From contig JADFZV010000008.1 in assembly GCA_015232335.1 (NCBI GenBank), positions 22,139 to 86,138 on the forward strand: a stretch of 64,000 nt of DNA, read 5' to 3'. The DNA is from Alphaproteobacteria bacterium. GTDB lineage: Bacteria > Pseudomonadota > Alphaproteobacteria > Rhodospirillales > WMHbin7. The notes under the pieces were generated by a model, which was given only the letters and a program-made list of their open reading frames with translations, searched no databases and was not told the origin of the DNA. This document shows positions 18,108-26,870 of this stretch, in pieces. Both the position numbers and the translations under genes were made by a program. Position 1 is the stretch's first letter. Every line of letters begins with the position of its first letter.

Positions 18108-19070
18108 TCAGGTTGGCTTTGCCGCAAGCCAGATGGTGACGGCTAACGGGCGTCCGGGCAAGAGCCTGGTGTCGTAAGGAATGAGGCCAACATCGCGCAA
18201 GGTCTCCTCGATCTCGGCTCTTGAGAAGCCGAGGCGCAGATGCTGATGCTCGGTTCTGAGAACTTCCAGGTCGTGCGGCGCGAAATCCACCACGGCCAGG
18301 CGCCCTCCGGGAGCCAGGATGCGCCCCGACTCGGCCAGCGCCTGGGCGGGATGCGCCTGAAAATGCAGAACCTGATGAATGAGGACCTGATCCCAGGCCC
18401 CGCTTTCCAGGGGCAGATGCGTTATGTCGGCATGGCGAAGCTCGATATGGCGCAGATTCCTGGCGGCCAGCTTCATTCTGGCCACGTCCAGCATCTCGCG
18501 CGAGGCATCGATGCCGACGGCGGTTTCGACGTGGGGTCCGAACAATTCCAGCATGCGCCCGGTGCCGGTGCCGATATCGGCAAATTTCCGAGGGTGGTGC
18601 GGCAGCAGTGAATCCAAAAGGGCGCGCTCGATCACGGCGTCATCGACATGCAAAGAGCGAAGCGCATCCCAGCGCCCGGCATTGGCGGCGAAATAGGCGC
18701 TGGCCTTTTCCGTTCGGCGCTGGCGCAATTCGTTCAGGCGCTGGCCGTCCCGCGCCAACTCGTCGTCGGCCAGGGGCAAAAGGGCCGCCAGAGTGTCTGC
18801 CAGCCGGGAATGGGTGGGCCGGCGATAAAAGACCTGGGCGCCGTCGCGCTTGCGCTCCAGCAATCCGGCGCCAGCCAGCAATTTCAGATGGCGCGATACG
18901 CGGGGCTGGCTTTGGCCCAGGATATCCACCAACTCGCCGACCGACAGGGGCTCGGCGCCGCACAGGGCCAGAAGGCGCAGGCGCGTTGGATCGGCCGCGG
19001 CCTTCAGGCCGGCCAGCAGGGCCTCAAATCCAGGAAAGGGCGCGGGTGTGGCGGCGACTGAGCTGGTCAT
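18108..19070 (-). CDS. ArsR-family regulator fused to a SAM-dependent methyltransferase
   Basis: Encodes 320 residues. Residues about 15-95 are an ArsR/SmtB winged helix (ADPTRLRLLALCGAEPLSVGELVDILGQSQPRVSRHLKLLAGAGLL). No CxC metal site is visible, so metal sensing is unlikely. Residues about 140-310 are a class I methyltransferase with motif I ADIGTGTGRMLELFG and motif II around GIDASREMLDVARMKL. In alphaproteobacteria such fusions commonly sit before metF/metH, and an S-adenosylhomocysteine- or SAM-sensing regulator (SahR-like) is the likely role; this is inference from context. It heads the metF-metH operon and has an imperfect palindrome directly upstream. Confidence 0.9.
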   Translation of the reverse strand: MTSSVAATPAPFPGFEALLAGLKAAADPTRLRLLALCGAEPLSVGELVDILGQSQPRVSRHLKLLAGAGLLERKRDGAQVFYRRPTHSRLADTLAALLPLADDELARDGQRLNELRQRRTEKASAYFAANAGRWDALRSLHVDDAVIERALLDSLLPHHPRKFADIGTGTGRMLELFGPHVETAVGIDASREMLDVARMKLAARNLRHIELRHADITHLPLESGAWDQVLIHQVLHFQAHPAQALAESGRILAPGGRLAVVDFAPHDLEVLRTEHQHLRLGFSRAEIEETLRDVGLIPYDTRLLPGRPLAVTIWLAAKPT

Positions 19071-19079
19071 TATTGAGAT

Positions 19080-19095
19080 ATAAACATGTCTTTAT
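19080..19095. promoter_or_regulatory. Candidate operator before the ArsR-metF-metH operon
   Basis: ATAAACATGTCTTTAT is an imperfect 16-bp palindrome with five-base perfect ends (ATAAA/TTTAT), ten bases upstream of the ArsR-fusion start codon. Its position fits autorepression by the encoded ArsR-type protein. The rest of 19071-19376 holds only a candidate promoter for mlaA and no open frame that looks coding. Confidence 0.45.
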
Positions 19096-19210
19096 GCTCT
19101 GGGCAAGGACAAAGCTGGAACGACTCGATATCAAGGGTTTGCTGCTGTGGCAAGTATGCAACAGTGGTGCGAATGGGCTTCAGCCCGGGCTTTATCCCCT
19201 AGCCACCGTT

Positions 19211-19242
19211 TTGACGATATGTTAATCCCAGCATTGTATAAA
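19211..19242 (+). promoter_or_regulatory. Candidate sigma-70 promoter for mlaA
   Basis: TTGACG at 19211-19216 is followed by an AT-rich TTGTATAAA at 19234-19242. Spacing is about 17-20 bases depending on which hexamer is taken as -10. It lies 135 bases upstream of the mlaA ATG, in the only AT-rich part of the gap. Confidence 0.4.
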
Positions 19243-19376
19243 TCTACCGTTCGAGGCGTACTCTTGGACAGGTGGCGCGGCGGCAGAAAATGCCGTAGAG
19301 GGAAGTGCGCGGTTTAGCCGGGCGGGCCAGTTAGCCTGCTCATGTACTCTGTAATGCCGTTCGAAAGCTGGGGACC

Positions 19377-20183
19377 ATGAAAAGCAAGAAAGCCTCTTCC
19401 ATCACTTCTTCCGCCGTTGTCTCTTTGCTCGCGCTCACGCTGGTTGCCGGTTGCGCAACGCCCCCTGCTGCGGGCGACAAGGAAGCTCAGGCCGAATGGG
19501 TGCAGACCAACGATCCGGCAGAGCCCACGAACCGCAATCTTCACGCCTTCAACCAGGGCATCGACGACAATGTTCTCAAGCCGATGGCCGAGGGTTATCG
19601 CGACTATGTGCCGGCGAATTTCCGCACCAATATCCGCAACGTGCTCACCAACTTAAGCGAGCCTCTGGTGGCCGCCAACGATCTGTTGCAGGGCGAGTTC
19701 CTGCGCGCCGCCAATGCGATTGGCCGCTTCTGCGTCAACAGCACCTTCGGCTTCCTTGGCATGGGCGATGTCGCTGGCGGCGGCGGGCTTGAGCATCACG
19801 ACGAAGATTTCGGCCAGACCCTGGCGGTCTGGGGCGTTGGCGAGGGTCCGTACATCGTTCTGCCGCTCCTGGGGCCGTCGAATCCGCGCGACGCCGTCGG
19901 CACGGCGGTCGATTTCGTCGGCAATCCCACAAACTGGTTCATTCCGGGCCTGCCGCTGGCCGCCAGTGTTGGCAAGGGCACGGTGACGGCCGTCGATAAG
20001 CGCGAGAAATATCTCGAGCCCTTGAACGAAGTGCAGCGCACCTCGCTGGATTACTATGCCTCCTTGCGCAGCCTGTACCGCCAGAAGCGGGCGGACGATA
20101 TTCGCAACGGCAAGAAGGGTCCGACCATGCCCGCACCCGGCCTGGCGGCCATGGATGCTGAAAGCACCAAGGCGGCCCACTAA
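19377..20183 (+). CDS. mlaA: MlaA (VacJ) outer-membrane lipoprotein
   Basis: Encodes 268 residues. A lipoprotein signal peptide ends in the lipobox LVAGC with Cys26 as the lipidated residue. The body has the MlaA/VacJ signatures DPAEPTNRNLHAFNQGIDD, NLSEPLVAANDLLQGE and GEGPYIVLPLLGPSNPRDAVG. MlaA removes mislocalised phospholipids from the outer leaflet of the outer membrane and passes them to the periplasmic carrier MlaC, encoded next. The permease genes mlaEFD are not in this window. Confidence 0.95.
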   Translation: MKSKKASSITSSAVVSLLALTLVAGCATPPAAGDKEAQAEWVQTNDPAEPTNRNLHAFNQGIDDNVLKPMAEGYRDYVPANFRTNIRNVLTNLSEPLVAANDLLQGEFLRAANAIGRFCVNSTFGFLGMGDVAGGGGLEHHDEDFGQTLAVWGVGEGPYIVLPLLGPSNPRDAVGTAVDFVGNPTNWFIPGLPLAASVGKGTVTAVDKREKYLEPLNEVQRTSLDYYASLRSLYRQKRADDIRNGKKGPTMPAPGLAAMDAESTKAAH

Positions 20184-20189
20184 AAACAG

Positions 20190-20241
20190 ACTCGATCGGG
20201 GAGACGGCGCGCGGATCGCCGCTCCCGGTCGAGTGTTTTTG
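20190..20241 (+). terminator. Hairpin with T tract after mlaA
   Basis: ACTCGATCGGGGAG at 20190-20203 can pair with CTCCCGGTCGAGT at about 20222-20234, followed by GTTTTTG. This is a Rho-independent terminator shape. Because mlaC starts at 20256, it may attenuate rather than fully separate mlaC from mlaA. Confidence 0.65.
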
Positions 20242-20255
20242 TATTGTAGAGATGG

Positions 20256-20933
20256 ATGAAGCAAACCATGCGTAACGGGTGGGGCGGAAAAATCTTTCCG
20301 GCGCTTTTGCTGCTGGGCGGCCTGCTGGCGCCGTTGCCGGTGCTGGCCGACGCCGCGAGTGAAGCCAAGGCCTTCGTGGCGAAGTTGGCAGACAGGGCGG
20401 TCAATCAGATCGGCAGGGCTCAGGTCAACGAGGAAGAGCGCGCTGAGCGTGTGCGCTCGCTGATGAGCGATAATTTCGACATTCCCGCCGTGGCCCGTTT
20501 CGTCACGGGGCGCGTCGGCAAGATGGCTGACGAAGCGCAGCAAAAAGAATTCCAGCAGGTCTTCCTGGACTATCAGGTCCATACCTGGGCCAAGCGCTTC
20601 AAGGATTACGGCGGTCAGACGCTGGAAGTTGACGCCGCCCTACCCCCCGACGAGGCCGGTGTCATTTCTGTGGAAAGCCGTCTGCTCGATGGGGTGGGCA
20701 AACCCCCCATCCTGGTGACTTGGCGTGTGCGCTCCGGAGACGACAAAATTCTGAAAACGGTGGACATCGTCGTCGAGGGGGTCAGCATGGCGCTTACCAT
20801 GCAGTCCGATTACCGCTCGATTTTGCAGCGCCAGGGCTTAGGCGGTCTCACCAAGGCGCTGAAGGAAAAGGTTGAAGCCATCCGCTCAGGCAAGATGGAA
20901 GTGCCGCCTTTGAAGGCCAGCACGGCGAAATAA
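20256..20933 (+). CDS. mlaC: MlaC-type phospholipid-binding periplasmic protein
   Basis: Encodes 225 residues with a signal peptide (about 1-32, GGKIFPALLLLGGLLAPLPVLADA). The Tol-tol-Ttg2 domain follows, with DNFDIPAVARFVTGRVG, FLDYQVHTWAKRFKDYGGQ, LVTWRVRSGDDKILKTVDIVVEGVSMALTMQSDY. MlaC carries phospholipids between MlaA in the outer membrane and the inner-membrane Mla permease. Adjacent placement to mlaA supports the assignment. Another in-frame ATG (MRNGWGG) lies four codons later and could also be the start. Confidence 0.93.
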   Translation: MKQTMRNGWGGKIFPALLLLGGLLAPLPVLADAASEAKAFVAKLADRAVNQIGRAQVNEEERAERVRSLMSDNFDIPAVARFVTGRVGKMADEAQQKEFQQVFLDYQVHTWAKRFKDYGGQTLEVDAALPPDEAGVISVESRLLDGVGKPPILVTWRVRSGDDKILKTVDIVVEGVSMALTMQSDYRSILQRQGLGGLTKALKEKVEAIRSGKMEVPPLKASTAK

Positions 20934-21037
20934 GGCGAAATAGCCTGAATTGTCCCCGTTTTTCACACCCCGTGCCTCTGGACGCCGGGGGCGGTGCGCT
21001 CTAAACTCCGGTCCCCAATCGAAAGAGAGACCAGATC

Positions 21038-21640
21038 GTGACCCGCCGCTTTGTCCTGTATGCCCTCCTCATCGCAGCACTCTTTGCTTTTGCCGCGCCT
21101 TCGGCCCGGGCTGGCGATCCCATGGGCGAAATCGCCATCGGTGATGCCAAGGCCAAGATCACGATAACGGAATTCTTTTCGCTGACCTGCTCGCATTGTG
21201 CGGAATTCCACATCGAGACGCTGCCCAAGATCAAGAAGGATTGGGTGGAGACCGGCAAGGTCCGCTTCGTTTTCAAGGATTTTCCCTTGGACAAGGTGGC
21301 CCTGCGCGGCGCCGCCCTTGGCCGTTGTCTGGCCGCCGACAAGGGGGCCGAGACCTATGCCCGCTTCATCGAGCTTCTGATGAAAAGCCAGTCGAGCTGG
21401 TCTCAGAATCGCGACCCCATGGCAGCACTTGAGGCATCGGCCCGTCTGGCTGGCATGAGCAAGGAGCGCATCGCCGATTGCGCCCAGGACAAGAAGCTGG
21501 AAGAAGCCATTCTGGAAGAGCAGTTCCGAGTGCAAAAGGCCCATGGCATCCGCTCGACCCCCAGCTTCCTGGTCGGCGGCAAGCTCTATCCCGGCGCCAT
21601 GCCCTACGATCAATTCTCCGCCCTTCTCAAGGAGCAGTGA
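21038..21640 (+). CDS. DsbA family thiol-disulfide oxidoreductase
   Basis: Encodes 200 residues from a GTG, with a signal peptide cleaved near residue 25 (PSARAGD). The thioredoxin-fold active site is Cys51-Ser-His-Cys54 and the cis-proline loop is RSTPSFLVGG. CSHC and the short length resemble the DsbA-like proteins of alphaproteobacteria that act as periplasmic disulfide donors. It ends four bases before the smc start (TGAGCGGATG), so the two may share a transcript. Confidence 0.92.
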   Translation: MTRRFVLYALLIAALFAFAAPSARAGDPMGEIAIGDAKAKITITEFFSLTCSHCAEFHIETLPKIKKDWVETGKVRFVFKDFPLDKVALRGAALGRCLAADKGAETYARFIELLMKSQSSWSQNRDPMAALEASARLAGMSKERIADCAQDKKLEEAILEEQFRVQKAHGIRSTPSFLVGGKLYPGAMPYDQFSALLKEQ

Positions 21641-21644
21641 GCGG

Positions 21645-24600
21645 ATGATTCAGTTCGAGCGTATCCGGCTCGCGGGCTTCAAATCCTTCGTCGATTCGTC
21701 CGAGCTCGTTATCGAGCCCGGGCTGACCGGCGTGGTGGGCCCCAACGGCTGCGGCAAATCGAATCTGGTGGAAGCCCTGCGCTGGGCCATGGGCGAGACC
21801 TCGGCCAAACAGATGCGCGGCGCCGACATGGACGACGTCATCTTCGGCGGCACGCAAAGCAGGCCGGCGCGCAATCTGGCCGAAGTGGTGATCGAACTCG
21901 ACAACCGAGAGCGCGTGGCGCCGGCCATGTTCAACGAGCATGACCGGCTTGAGGTCATGCGCCGCATCGAGCGCGGCCAGGGCTCGCACTACAAGGTCAA
22001 TGGACGCGAAGTGCGCGCCCGCGACGTGGCCCTGCTCTTTGCCGATGCCGCGACCGGTGCGCGCTCTACCGCCATGGTCAGCCAAGGCCGCATCGGCGCC
22101 ATCATCAATGCCAAGCCCGCCGACCGCCGCTCGCTTCTGGAAGAGGCGGCTGGCATATCGGGCCTGCATACCAGGCGCCACGAGGCGGAGATCCGCTTAA
22201 AGGCGGCCGAGGCCAATCTGGCTCGGCTCGATGACGTGCTGGTAACGCTGGAAGCGCAGATGCAAAGCCTGTCCAAGCAGGCCAAGCAGGCATCGCGCTA
22301 CCGCACCATCAATGACCAGATACGCTCGGTCGAAGCCAGGCTGTTGCATTTGCGCTGGCAGCAGGCCATCGATGCCCTGGACGGCGCCGAGGCAGCCCAG
22401 CGCGCCATCGAAGTCGAAGTGGGCGAACGCACCTCGGCTGCCGCTCAGGCCGCCACCCGTCAGGCCGATGCCGCCTCTTCTCTGCCCGCCTTGCGCCAGG
22501 CCGAGGCTGAAGCCTCGGCCAAATTCCAGCGCCTGCTGGTGGCGGGCGAACAACTGGATGCCGAAGAAAAGCGCGTGGCCGAGGCCAGGGCGGAAATCAC
22601 CAGGCGCTTGCTGCAGATAGCCGAGGACGGAGCGCGCGAAGAGGCCCGTGCCCAGGACGGCACGCAGGCCCTTGATCGTCTGGCGGGCGAGCGTCTGGCG
22701 CTGATCGCGGCTGGCGAAGGCGAGGCCGAGGCGCAGCAACAGGTTCGCGAGCACCTGTCACAAGCAGCGCAGCAGGTGAATGTCACCGAGGCTGAATTGT
22801 CGCATCTGACCGAGCGCGTGGCCGCCGAAGAGGCAAGACGCAATGCGCTGGAGCGGCGCAAGTCGGAAATCGGCGAGCGCTTGGCGCGCCTTACCGCCCG
22901 GGTCGAAGAATTGCGCCGCCAGATCGGCGTTTCAGAAGCCGAAGCAGCCGAGGATGCCGAAGTCATCGCCGCTCAAGGCCGAGTCGATGCTTCCGTAACG
23001 GCCCTGGAAGAGGCGCGCAATCAGGCCGAGGCCTCGGACAGGCTGCGCGATCAGGCCGATCAGGCCCGCTTGTCGGCCAGGGGGCGCTTGCAGGAAGAGC
23101 AGGCCCAGGCGGCGCGTCTGAAGGCGGAAGCCGACGGACTGAAAGCGCTGCTGGAGGCCAGCCTGCGCGAAGGCACACCGGTTCTCGATGCCATCGACGT
23201 TACTTCGGGCTATGAAGCCGCCCTGGGGGCTGCCTTGGGCGAGGATCTGGAAGCCCCCGCCGACGAGGTCTCGCCGCATCGCTGGTCAAAACTCGATCCT
23301 TATGATCATCCGCCCGCCCTGCCCGCAGGGGTGCGCCCGCTCTCCGATCTGGTCAAGGCTCCGCCCGAATTGGCCAGGCGTTTGTCGCAGACCGGCCTGG
23401 TCGAGGATGGCCGAGCCCTTATGGCGTCTCTTTCGCCCGGCCAGCGGCTGGTCAGCGCCGAGGGTGCGTTGTGGCGCTGGGATGGTTTCGTTATTGCCGC
23501 GGGTGCGCCAAGTGCCGCCGCCACACGCCTGCAGACGCGCAACCGTCTGACGGCGGTCAAGGGCCTGATGCAAGAGGCCGAGCTTCGCCACGCTCAGGCC
23601 GATGCTGAGGAAAAGGCAGCTTCGCAAGCGGCCAGTGCGGCTGGCGAATCGGCGAAGCTGTGCAGGGATTTGGTGCGCCAAGCCGAAGCCGAATCGCAAA
23701 ACGCCGTCAAGGCGCAGGCGCATCTGATGGAGCGCGCTCAGTTGCGGGCCAGCAAGCTGGCCGGCCTTCGCGCCCAGGCCGAGCAAACCGGCCATGACGT
23801 TGTCGAGGCCGAAACGCAATTGAACGAAGCCGGTCTGCAGGTGGCGGAATTGCCCGATCCTTCGGTGGGCCGCCAGCTTGCCGCCAATCTGCGCGAGAAA
23901 TTGGGGGCCGAGCGTTCGGCATTGCTGGAGGCAAGGGCGGCGCATGATCGCCTGATGCGCGAAGCGGGCGAGCGCACAAGGCGATTGGAAGCGGTCGAGC
24001 AGGATATTGCCTCCTGGACAACGCGCCTGGAAGAAGCCCTGCGCCATAAGGGCGAACTGGAATCGCGCCGTGCCGAAGCCACGGCAGAGGAGGCGCGTCT
24101 GGCCGCCCTGCCCGGCGAAATCGCCGAAAAGCGCGAGCGTCTCTTAAGCGAGAAGGCAACCGCCGAGGCCAGCCGCCGCGAGGCAGCCGATGCCCTGGCC
24201 GTGGCCGAGGCGTCTTTGAGCGAAGCCGACCGCCATTTGAAGGCGGCCGAGCATGATCTGGCCCGGGTGCGCGAAGACCGGGTGCGCCGCGAATCGGCGG
24301 TCGAGCAGGGAAAGCAGCTTTGCCGCAGCGTGGCCGAACGCATCGCCGAACGTCTGGAATGCACGCCCGAGCAGATTGCGGAAAGCCACGGCATCGGCAT
24401 CGATGAAAAACTGCCCGAGCCCGACGATCTGGAGCGCAAGCTGGAGCGCCTGGTGCGCGAGCGCGACGGCATGGGCCCGGTCAATTTAAGGGCCGAGACC
24501 GAATCCGAGGAACTGGGCCTGCAGATCGGCTCCTTGAAGACCGAGCGCGAGGATTTGATCAACGCCATTGCAAGATTGCGCCAGGGCATTTCCGAACTGA

Positions 24601-25097
24601 ACCGCGAGGGTAGAGAGCGCCTGCTGGCCTCGTTCAAGGCGGTCGATCAGCATTTCCGCGACTTGTTTGTGCGCCTGTTCGGCGGTGGGCGCGCCCACCT
24701 GACCCTGACCGAGGCCGAAGACCCCCTGGATTCGGGCCTGGAAATCATGGCCAGCCCCCCTGGCAAGAAGCTTCAGGTCTTAAGCCTGCTGTCGGGCGGC
24801 GAGCAGGCCCTGACCGCCCTGGCCTTGCTGTTTGCCGTCTTCATGACCAATCCCGCCCCCATCTGCGTGCTGGACGAGGTGGACGCCCCCCTCGACGACG
24901 CCAATGTGGACCGCTTTTGTTCCCTGTTGTCGCAGATTACCGAGACCTCGAAAACCCGTTTCATGGTGGTGACCCACCACCGCATGACCATGGCTCGCAT
25001 GGACCGCCTCTTTGGCGTCACCATGTCCGAGCGGGGCATTTCCAGGCTGGTTTCGGTCGATCTTCGCACTGCCGAAAGACTGCGCGACGCAAGCTGA
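21645..25097 (+). CDS. smc: Chromosome segregation ATPase SMC
   Basis: Encodes 1150 residues from the ATG at 21645; the frame stays open upstream but only this ATG gives the family N-terminus MIQFERIRLAGFKSF. Walker A is GPNGCGKS (32-39), followed by two coiled-coil arms rich in Ala, Glu, Arg and Gln. A hinge region lies around residues 510-640 (GTPVLDAIDVTSGYEAALGAALG). The C-terminal head has signature LSGGEQ (1049-1054) and Walker B ending in Asp1077-Glu1078. SMC dimers compact and segregate the chromosome with ScpAB, which is not encoded here. The hinge is less typical in sequence than the heads, as in other alphaproteobacterial SMCs. Confidence 0.97.
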   Translation: MIQFERIRLAGFKSFVDSSELVIEPGLTGVVGPNGCGKSNLVEALRWAMGETSAKQMRGADMDDVIFGGTQSRPARNLAEVVIELDNRERVAPAMFNEHDRLEVMRRIERGQGSHYKVNGREVRARDVALLFADAATGARSTAMVSQGRIGAIINAKPADRRSLLEEAAGISGLHTRRHEAEIRLKAAEANLARLDDVLVTLEAQMQSLSKQAKQASRYRTINDQIRSVEARLLHLRWQQAIDALDGAEAAQRAIEVEVGERTSAAAQAATRQADAASSLPALRQAEAEASAKFQRLLVAGEQLDAEEKRVAEARAEITRRLLQIAEDGAREEARAQDGTQALDRLAGERLALIAAGEGEAEAQQQVREHLSQAAQQVNVTEAELSHLTERVAAEEARRNALERRKSEIGERLARLTARVEELRRQIGVSEAEAAEDAEVIAAQGRVDASVTALEEARNQAEASDRLRDQADQARLSARGRLQEEQAQAARLKAEADGLKALLEASLREGTPVLDAIDVTSGYEAALGAALGEDLEAPADEVSPHRWSKLDPYDHPPALPAGVRPLSDLVKAPPELARRLSQTGLVEDGRALMASLSPGQRLVSAEGALWRWDGFVIAAGAPSAAATRLQTRNRLTAVKGLMQEAELRHAQADAEEKAASQAASAAGESAKLCRDLVRQAEAESQNAVKAQAHLMERAQLRASKLAGLRAQAEQTGHDVVEAETQLNEAGLQVAELPDPSVGRQLAANLREKLGAERSALLEARAAHDRLMREAGERTRRLEAVEQDIASWTTRLEEALRHKGELESRRAEATAEEARLAALPGEIAEKRERLLSEKATAEASRREAADALAVAEASLSEADRHLKAAEHDLARVREDRVRRESAVEQGKQLCRSVAERIAERLECTPEQIAESHGIGIDEKLPEPDDLERKLERLVRERDGMGPVNLRAETESEELGLQIGSLKTEREDLINAIARLRQGISELNREGRERLLASFKAVDQHFRDLFVRLFGGGRAHLTLTEAEDPLDSGLEIMASPPGKKLQVLSLLSGGEQALTALALLFAVFMTNPAPICVLDEVDAPLDDANVDRFCSLLSQITETSKTRFMVVTHHRMTMARMDRLFGVTMSERGISRLVSVDLRTAERLRDAS

Positions 25098-25162
25098 GTT
25101 TGCGCCAATGTACAGTGGGGTTTGCGGGCATTATTGCGGCGCAACGAAGAGGGTTTTGGCGC

Positions 25163-25192
25163 TTGACACCCGAAGGGGTGGGACGCTATTGT
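25163..25192 (+). promoter_or_regulatory. Sigma-70-type promoter for the F0 ATP synthase operon
   Basis: TTGACA at 25163-25168 and TATTGT at 25187-25192 are separated by 18 bases. This is a near-consensus promoter in the 160-base gap between smc and atpI, with no competing element. Confidence 0.65.
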
Positions 25193-25258
25193 GCGACCCG
25201 CTTTCGGGGCAGCTTTGCGGCCCGAGGACAGGCTTGGCGTTGCGGAAGGTGGGCGGCC

Positions 25259-25618
25259 ATGGGCGAAGATACGTCTCCCCCCACACCGAACGAGGTCGGA
25301 GAAAGGCTTAGGCGCATTCGCGCCGCTCAATCCGACGAAGCTGGCGCCTCTGGTCTGGACGCCTCGGGAAAAAGGCCCGCCCTTTCGGGTCTGGGGGCTG
25401 CGATGCGCATCGGCGTCGAACTTGTGTCGGCGCTGATCGTGGGAGTGGGGATCGGCTATGGGCTCGATCACTTTCTCGGTACGCGGCCCTGGTTGATGGT
25501 GTTGTTTTTCTTCCTCGGCTCTGCCGCCGGGATTCTTAATGTCTGGCGGGCGGTTTCCGGCCAAGGCTACGCGGTGGGTTACCGCGACGAGGATGACGGC
25601 GGCAAAAACAAAGATTAA
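25259..25618 (+). CDS. atpI: ATP synthase assembly protein AtpI
   Basis: Encodes 119 residues from ATG 25259. The soluble N-terminus is followed by two membrane helices (VELVSALIVGVGIGYGLDHF and WLMVLFFFLGSAAGILNVW) typical of the AtpI/AtpZ family, which helps assemble the c-ring or handles Mg2+ and Ca2+. The alphaproteobacterial form has the RLRRIRAAQ helix before the membrane part, as here. It heads the F0 operon, 11 bases before atpB. Confidence 0.9.
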   Translation: MGEDTSPPTPNEVGERLRRIRAAQSDEAGASGLDASGKRPALSGLGAAMRIGVELVSALIVGVGIGYGLDHFLGTRPWLMVLFFFLGSAAGILNVWRAVSGQGYAVGYRDEDDGGKNKD

Positions 25619-25629
25619 AGGATTCGCGC

Positions 25630-26355
25630 GTGGCCAGTCCGCTGCACCAGTTCGAGATTACGCCGCTCATTCCCCTGCATATCGGGGGCGTGGATGTGTC
25701 CTTTACCAATTCCTCGCTGCTGATGGTGCTGGCCGTCGCTGCTGTCGCCATCTTCTTCATTCGCGGCATGAGCGGGCGCGCCCTGGTTCCGGGGCGCTGG
25801 CAATCCATCGCCGAGCTGACCTACGATTTCGTGGGTGGCATGATTCGCGAGAATGTGGGCCATGAGGGGCGCAAATATTTTCCCTTCGTGCTGACCCTGT
25901 TCAGCTTCATCCTGTTTGGCAATCTTCTGGGCCTGCTGCCCTATTCCTTCACCTTCACCAGCCATATTGTAGTTACCTTCGCGCTGGCGATCACGGTTTT
26001 CATCGGTGTCACCATCGTCGGCATCGTTCTGCACGGCGCGCATTTCTTCACCCTGTTCGTGCCCTCGGGCGTGCCCAAGGTGATGATCCCCTTCCTGGTG
26101 CCGATCGAACTCATCTCGTATCTGTCGCGCCCGATCAGCCTGTCGATTCGTCTGTTTGCCAACATGATGGCGGGCCACACCATGATGAAGGTCTTTGCGG
26201 GCTTCATCATTCCGCTGGGTTTCCTGGGCGGCTGGGCACCCTTGGCGGTCGATGTGGCGCTGACCGGATTTGAATTCGTGGTCGCCTTCCTGCAGGCCTA
26301 TGTCTTCACTTTGCTTACCTGTCTTTATCTGCACGATGCGGTGCATCTGCACTAA
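25630..26355 (+). CDS. atpB: F0F1 ATP synthase subunit a
   Basis: Encodes 241 residues from a GTG. It is an integral membrane subunit with five to six helices forming the proton half-channels. The essential arginine is in the helix ISYLSRPISLSIRLFANMMAGH. The N-terminus SPLHQFEITPLIPLHIGGVDVSFTNSSLLM is the usual alphaproteobacterial form. It pairs with the c-ring encoded by the next gene. Confidence 0.96.
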   Translation: MASPLHQFEITPLIPLHIGGVDVSFTNSSLLMVLAVAAVAIFFIRGMSGRALVPGRWQSIAELTYDFVGGMIRENVGHEGRKYFPFVLTLFSFILFGNLLGLLPYSFTFTSHIVVTFALAITVFIGVTIVGIVLHGAHFFTLFVPSGVPKVMIPFLVPIELISYLSRPISLSIRLFANMMAGHTMMKVFAGFIIPLGFLGGWAPLAVDVALTGFEFVVAFLQAYVFTLLTCLYLHDAVHLH

Positions 26356-26408
26356 GGCAGTCAGTTTCGTCATTTTCAGCCCAACGTTAACGGTAAGGAA
26401 CTCAAACG

Positions 26409-26870
26409 ATGGAAGTAGCAGCCGCTAAGTTGATTGGTGCCGGTCTGGCCGTGATTGGTCTGTCGGGCGTCGGAGCGGGTATCGGCCAGATCTTCTCGAC
26501 CCTGGTCTCGTCGGTCGCCCGCAATCCTGCGGCGCGTTCGCAGATTTTCGGTCTGGCGATTCTGGGCTTCGCCCTGGTGGAAGCTGTGGCGCTCTACGCC
26601 CTGCTGATCGCCTTCCTGATTCTGTTCGGCCAAGACCCGAACATATCCCAGTGCCCCGGCCGCTTCACGCGGCCGGGCAGTCGAGAGGTCGAACATGCCC
26701 CAGTTAAATGTCGCCATGTTTCCTCCCCAGCTGTTTTGGCTGGCGGTTTGTTTCGTGGCGCTTTATCTGCTGGTCACCTATGTCATCGTGCCCCGCGTGG
26801 GAACGGTGCTGGACGAGCGTCAGCAGCGCATCGACGACAATCTCGAGCGTGCGGCGGCTTTGAAGGCTGA
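26409..26870 (+). CDS. atpE: F0F1 ATP synthase subunit c, with apparent stop-codon loss
   Basis: Residues 1-74 are a complete c subunit: helix 1 [20 protein letters not shown], polar loop ARNPAAR, and helix 2 with the proton-carrying Glu58 in [21 protein letters not shown]. Family members end at this point. Here codon 75 (26631-26633) is CAA where TAA would be expected, and the frame continues 79 more residues into atpF' before TGA at 26868. The added part ([19 protein letters not shown]...) has no recognisable domain and overlaps the real atpF' start. Either a T-to-C change in the genome or assembly removed the stop, or the c subunit carries a long tail. The expected gene end is about 26633. 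Confidence 0.85.
   Translation: MEVAAAKLIGAGLAVIGLSGVGAGIGQIFSTLVSSVARNPAARSQIFGLAILGFALVEAVALYALLIAFLILFGQDPNISQCPGRFTRPGSREVEHAPVKCRHVSSPAVLAGGLFRGALSAGHLCHRAPRGNGAGRASAAHRRQSRACGGFEG

Noticed and set aside
19071..19376. Possible SAM riboswitch before the methionine operon
   Set aside because: The start codon of the ArsR fusion is directly preceded by a palindrome and there is no SAM-I or SAM-II-like fold in the sequence facing that gene.
26372..26717. A minus-strand frame opposite atpE
   Set aside because: Its translation is low in hydrophobic order and it mirrors atpE codons. It does not explain the missing atpE stop.
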